Source: an uncultured Pseudohongiella sp. (GTDB taxonomy: Bacteria; Pseudomonadota; Gammaproteobacteria; Pseudomonadales; Pseudohongiellaceae). From it: DNA of 64,000 bases. Position 1 is the stretch's first letter. Each line of letters begins with the position of its first letter. The DNA lies in assembly GCA_951812715.1 (NCBI GenBank), contig OX638323.1, forward strand, positions 2,212,577 to 2,276,576. Reading direction: 5' to 3'. Shown here one piece after another: positions 62,011-64,000 of the stretch. The notes below the pieces were generated by a model, which was not told the origin of the DNA, ran no database searches, and worked only from the letters and a program-made list of their open reading frames with translations. Both the position numbers and the translations under genes were made by a program.

Positions 62011-63597
62011 TTATCTTTGTTTTGGAGAGATATTCGACTCCGGCAAGCGATTTTCGATACGCGGAAACACCTCGTTGTACTTATCTTCGATGGCCTTTAC
62101 TTCCTCTTCGGTCAGCTCGGAAAATTCTTTTTCGCGGGCGCGTTTCGACAATTTGCCGTCATTTTGGCGCAAGAATCTGATCAGCAGATCCGCAAGTCTG
62201 TCCGGCATTTCAACGTCGGTCTTGAGGTATTCGTTCAGACGGTCATACCGTCGCAAGTAGTTAATCTCTTCCGGCAAGACTTTGGTGACTGTTTCCTCCA
62301 CACACATGAAGAAGAATTCCGCCTGTTTGGTGCAATCGAAGTATCGGTACAAGTCGATCGTTTCATTCAACACTTCGACGTTTCCCCTCGGTGTCTGGCG
62401 CCAATCGATCAGATCGAGCCTGGGTTTCGAGTAATGTTCGAGGACTTTCGCATACTCTCGGATTCTATCGAGAATCGTTGCCGAGATGGGAAATACCAGA
62501 CCTTCGGGAACGAATCCCTGCTCGCCGAGAACGTGATGGAACAGGTAACGGTGTATTCGGCCGTTTCCGTCTTCGAATGGATGGATGAAGACGAATCCAA
62601 ATGCAATCAACGCAGCCGAGAGCGCGATGTCGAAGTCGCTGTCAGCCAAGAGATTGTATGTTTCCAATAATCCTCCGAGAAGGCTTTCCAGATCTTCGGG
62701 TTTCGCCGAGATGTGAACCGGCAAAGGCCTGCCCGTCGCCCGATCATGGCTTCCGATAAACCCGCCTTCAACACGGCATCCGGGAGTGATGAAGCGCGCA
62801 TTGGGGATTACCATCGTTTGCAGATATTCGAGTTCGCCGATGCTTAGCTCCCGTTTTCCGGCTTGGCTGACTATGTTGCCCCATCGTTCAATGCGATTCC
62901 GCGCTGGATACTCTCCTTCAATGGCATAGGTGGCTTTCGTATCTTCCAGCAGAAGAAATGCCGCTGCCCGGCTGATCAGGTCGGGATGGGTTTTCCCGAT
63001 CAACTCTTCCGCGGTTTGGGAAAGCCGCTTGGCGATTAGCCGATCTAGAGTTTCGGTGCGCCTAATCATCGGACAAAATGCGCGCGTTCCCGGAAGATTG
63101 TTCTGAATTCGGTGTCGCTTGGATATGCGTGGAGTTGCTCCGTACTGCAAGTCTTCATTCATCAGCGGGACATATCGCACCTGTCCAGCGTCTTCGAGAC
63201 CCAGTGTCTGATTAGTAAGCCATTCGAAAAGGAACCAAATACGCCGGCTATAGGCTCCGGTGGGTTCCGCTTCAACAATGTCGACTATCTCCCGGGAGCC
63301 GATTTGATCGAACAACGCCTTTAGAACCGTCAGATCCACGCCTTCATACTTTAAAGCGAACGTCAATTGACCCTTGAGGGAATCTTCAGGTTCATGACGC
63401 GGTGTGAATACGCGCCAGTCGCCTTGGTCATACCTTCTGTGTTTGGGGCCAATGACGCAAAGTCGGTCTGGCGCCGGCACGGACAGCGAGTGTGACCCAA
63501 TCAGGGCACCGTATCCCGCGAGCGTGAAATCGCCTTTCAACGGAGGAAATTGTCGAAATACGTTCACATTTTGTGAAAAATGTTCTTCAATGCTCAT
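62011..63597 (-). CDS. Fic-domain protein (AMPylator/Fido family) with inhibitory motif
   Basis: 528 residues. Fic active-site motif HPFEDGNGRIHR at 339-350 (catalytic His339). An inhibitory-helix motif [S/T]xxxE[G/N] is seen as TYAIEG (223-228), N-terminal to the Fic domain as in class II Fic proteins, where the Glu blocks ATP. The C-terminal 100 residues are helical (LPEEINYLRRYDRLNEYL) and may include a winged-helix. It would transfer AMP or another nucleotide moiety to a protein; target unknown. Repeated TGAAAAAC motifs lie over and upstream of its start. Confidence 0.9.
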   Translation of the reverse strand: MSIEEHFSQNVNVFRQFPPLKGDFTLAGYGALIGSHSLSVPAPDRLCVIGPKHRRYDQGDWRVFTPRHEPEDSLKGQLTFALKYEGVDLTVLKALFDQIGSREIVDIVEAEPTGAYSRRIWFLFEWLTNQTLGLEDAGQVRYVPLMNEDLQYGATPRISKRHRIQNNLPGTRAFCPMIRRTETLDRLIAKRLSQTAEELIGKTHPDLISRAAAFLLLEDTKATYAIEGEYPARNRIERWGNIVSQAGKRELSIGELEYLQTMVIPNARFITPGCRVEGGFIGSHDRATGRPLPVHISAKPEDLESLLGGLLETYNLLADSDFDIALSAALIAFGFVFIHPFEDGNGRIHRYLFHHVLGEQGFVPEGLVFPISATILDRIREYAKVLEHYSKPRLDLIDWRQTPRGNVEVLNETIDLYRYFDCTKQAEFFFMCVEETVTKVLPEEINYLRRYDRLNEYLKTDVEMPDRLADLLIRFLRQNDGKLSKRAREKEFSELTEEEVKAIEDKYNEVFPRIENRLPESNISPKQR

Positions 63598-63698
63598 TTT
63601 TGTGAAAAACTATATGATAATTACGATTTCCTAGTGGGGCGTGAAAAACTGTATTAAAGCATGAAAAACAGTCGGGGAAAGAGAAAACCATGAAAAAC
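63574..63698 (-). repeat. Five direct TGAAAAAC/T motifs at the fic promoter
   Basis: TGAAAAAC at 63603, 63642, 63662 and 63691, and TGAAAAAT at 63574 inside the first codons of fic. Spacings 29, 39, 20 and 29 bp are close to whole helical turns. Candidate operator series for fic or for the divergent gene at 63820. Sequence 63699-63819 shows nothing else. Confidence 0.55.
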
Positions 63699-63819
63699 AG
63701 CTTTAAAACCAATTCGCCGTAGCCGTCGCCGTTGTCCCCAACCACAAACGTTGGCATGATTGTGCTCCCGTTTCCGGGCCTGTAATGATTTGCGAAGCTC
63801 TAACAAAGAGGTGCGCGCA

Positions 63820-64000
63820 ATGCGGCATTCGACATCTTCATTGGTACACACGCTCGGCACTATCCTTTGCGCTATCGCCTTGGCGCTAGCCGCGCCGGCG
63901 CTGGCCCAGCAGGGCAATGCCCGGGGGCCCATCGGCGAAAGCCCGTATGACATCATTTCCGGGTGGCATAAGCCGTTTCAGGAAAAGGGCTTCGCATTCG
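63820..64000 (+). CDS. Start of an exported protein, cut by the window end
   Basis: ATG at 63820 with GAGG eight bases upstream. About 60 codons are visible: signal peptide (LGTILCAIALALAAPALA, cleavage before QQG) and then ESPYDIISGWHKPFQEKGFAF. The SPYDIISGWHKP-type opening resembles secreted NHL/six-bladed beta-propeller proteins, but too little is present to assign a family. Confidence 0.7.
   Translation, partial: MRHSTSSLVHTLGTILCAIALALAAPALAQQGNARGPIGESPYDIISGWHKPFQEKGFAF

Overview
The window is a high-GC proteobacterial chromosome segment, most probably from a gammaproteobacterium. The best evidence is the conserved neighbourhood pepP-ubiH (minus strand) divergent from a TIGR02449-type small coiled-coil gene, zapA, 6S RNA and the 5-formyl-THF cyclo-ligase gene (plus strand). 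UbiH/UbiI-type ubiquinone hydroxylases, TonB receptors, a LexA-box imuA and Pot-type ABC transport fit this. Species cannot be read from the sequence. No rRNA, tRNA or CRISPR array was seen.

Layout. 1-13 kb: end of a coiled-coil gene, recQ, a small zinc-ribbon membrane protein, a LysE exporter with an ABC exporter, a decayed methyltransferase gene, ubiI, maoC, ubiH, pepP, then the zapA / 6S RNA / fau block. 13-15.6 kb: an IS1380-like insertion that has split a roughly 30-codon membrane-protein gene, then an SOS-regulated imuA without imuB or dnaE2. 15.6-30.7 kb: TonB receptor, SDR, beta-helix lipoprotein, small hypothetical genes, an ATPase-less ABC membrane protein, HNH nuclease, FG-GAP protein, DMT transporter, DUF1499 protein and an alpha/beta-hydrolase-domain protein. 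These are separated by abundant dispersed and tandem repeats.

31.3-43.6 kb is a visibly AT-richer island bounded on both sides by same-orientation remnants of IS256-family transposase genes. It holds two divergent operons. The minus operon encodes a secreted protein, a duplicated FtsX/MacB-type permease, an ABC ATPase, an ABC-2-type permease and a GIN-domain protein. The plus operon encodes an HlyD/MacA-like adaptor and a MacB/LolD-type ATPase, followed by an NtrC-family response regulator and its histidine kinase. Each operon has a sigma-54 promoter and, about 106 bp upstream of its -24 element, a palindrome TTCCCA-N4-TGGGAA. I infer that the island's own regulator binds these. A degenerate ISNCY-like element lies between the two palindromes. 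This is the most coherent candidate system in the window.

43.6-52.7 kb: toxin-antitoxin remnants, then a minus-strand polyamine-type cluster (class III aminotransferase, amidohydrolase, potA, potD, potB, potC). A 225-bp duplication of the aminotransferase 5' end flanks an AT-rich insert with a GNAT gene. 53-64 kb: TonB receptor with a glycine-rich plug divergent from a PepSY membrane protein, a VapBC pair, a PQQ-type beta-propeller dehydrogenase, an S9 peptidase, an 18-bp minisatellite, a Fic protein with inhibitory motif, and the start of a secreted protein cut by the window edge.
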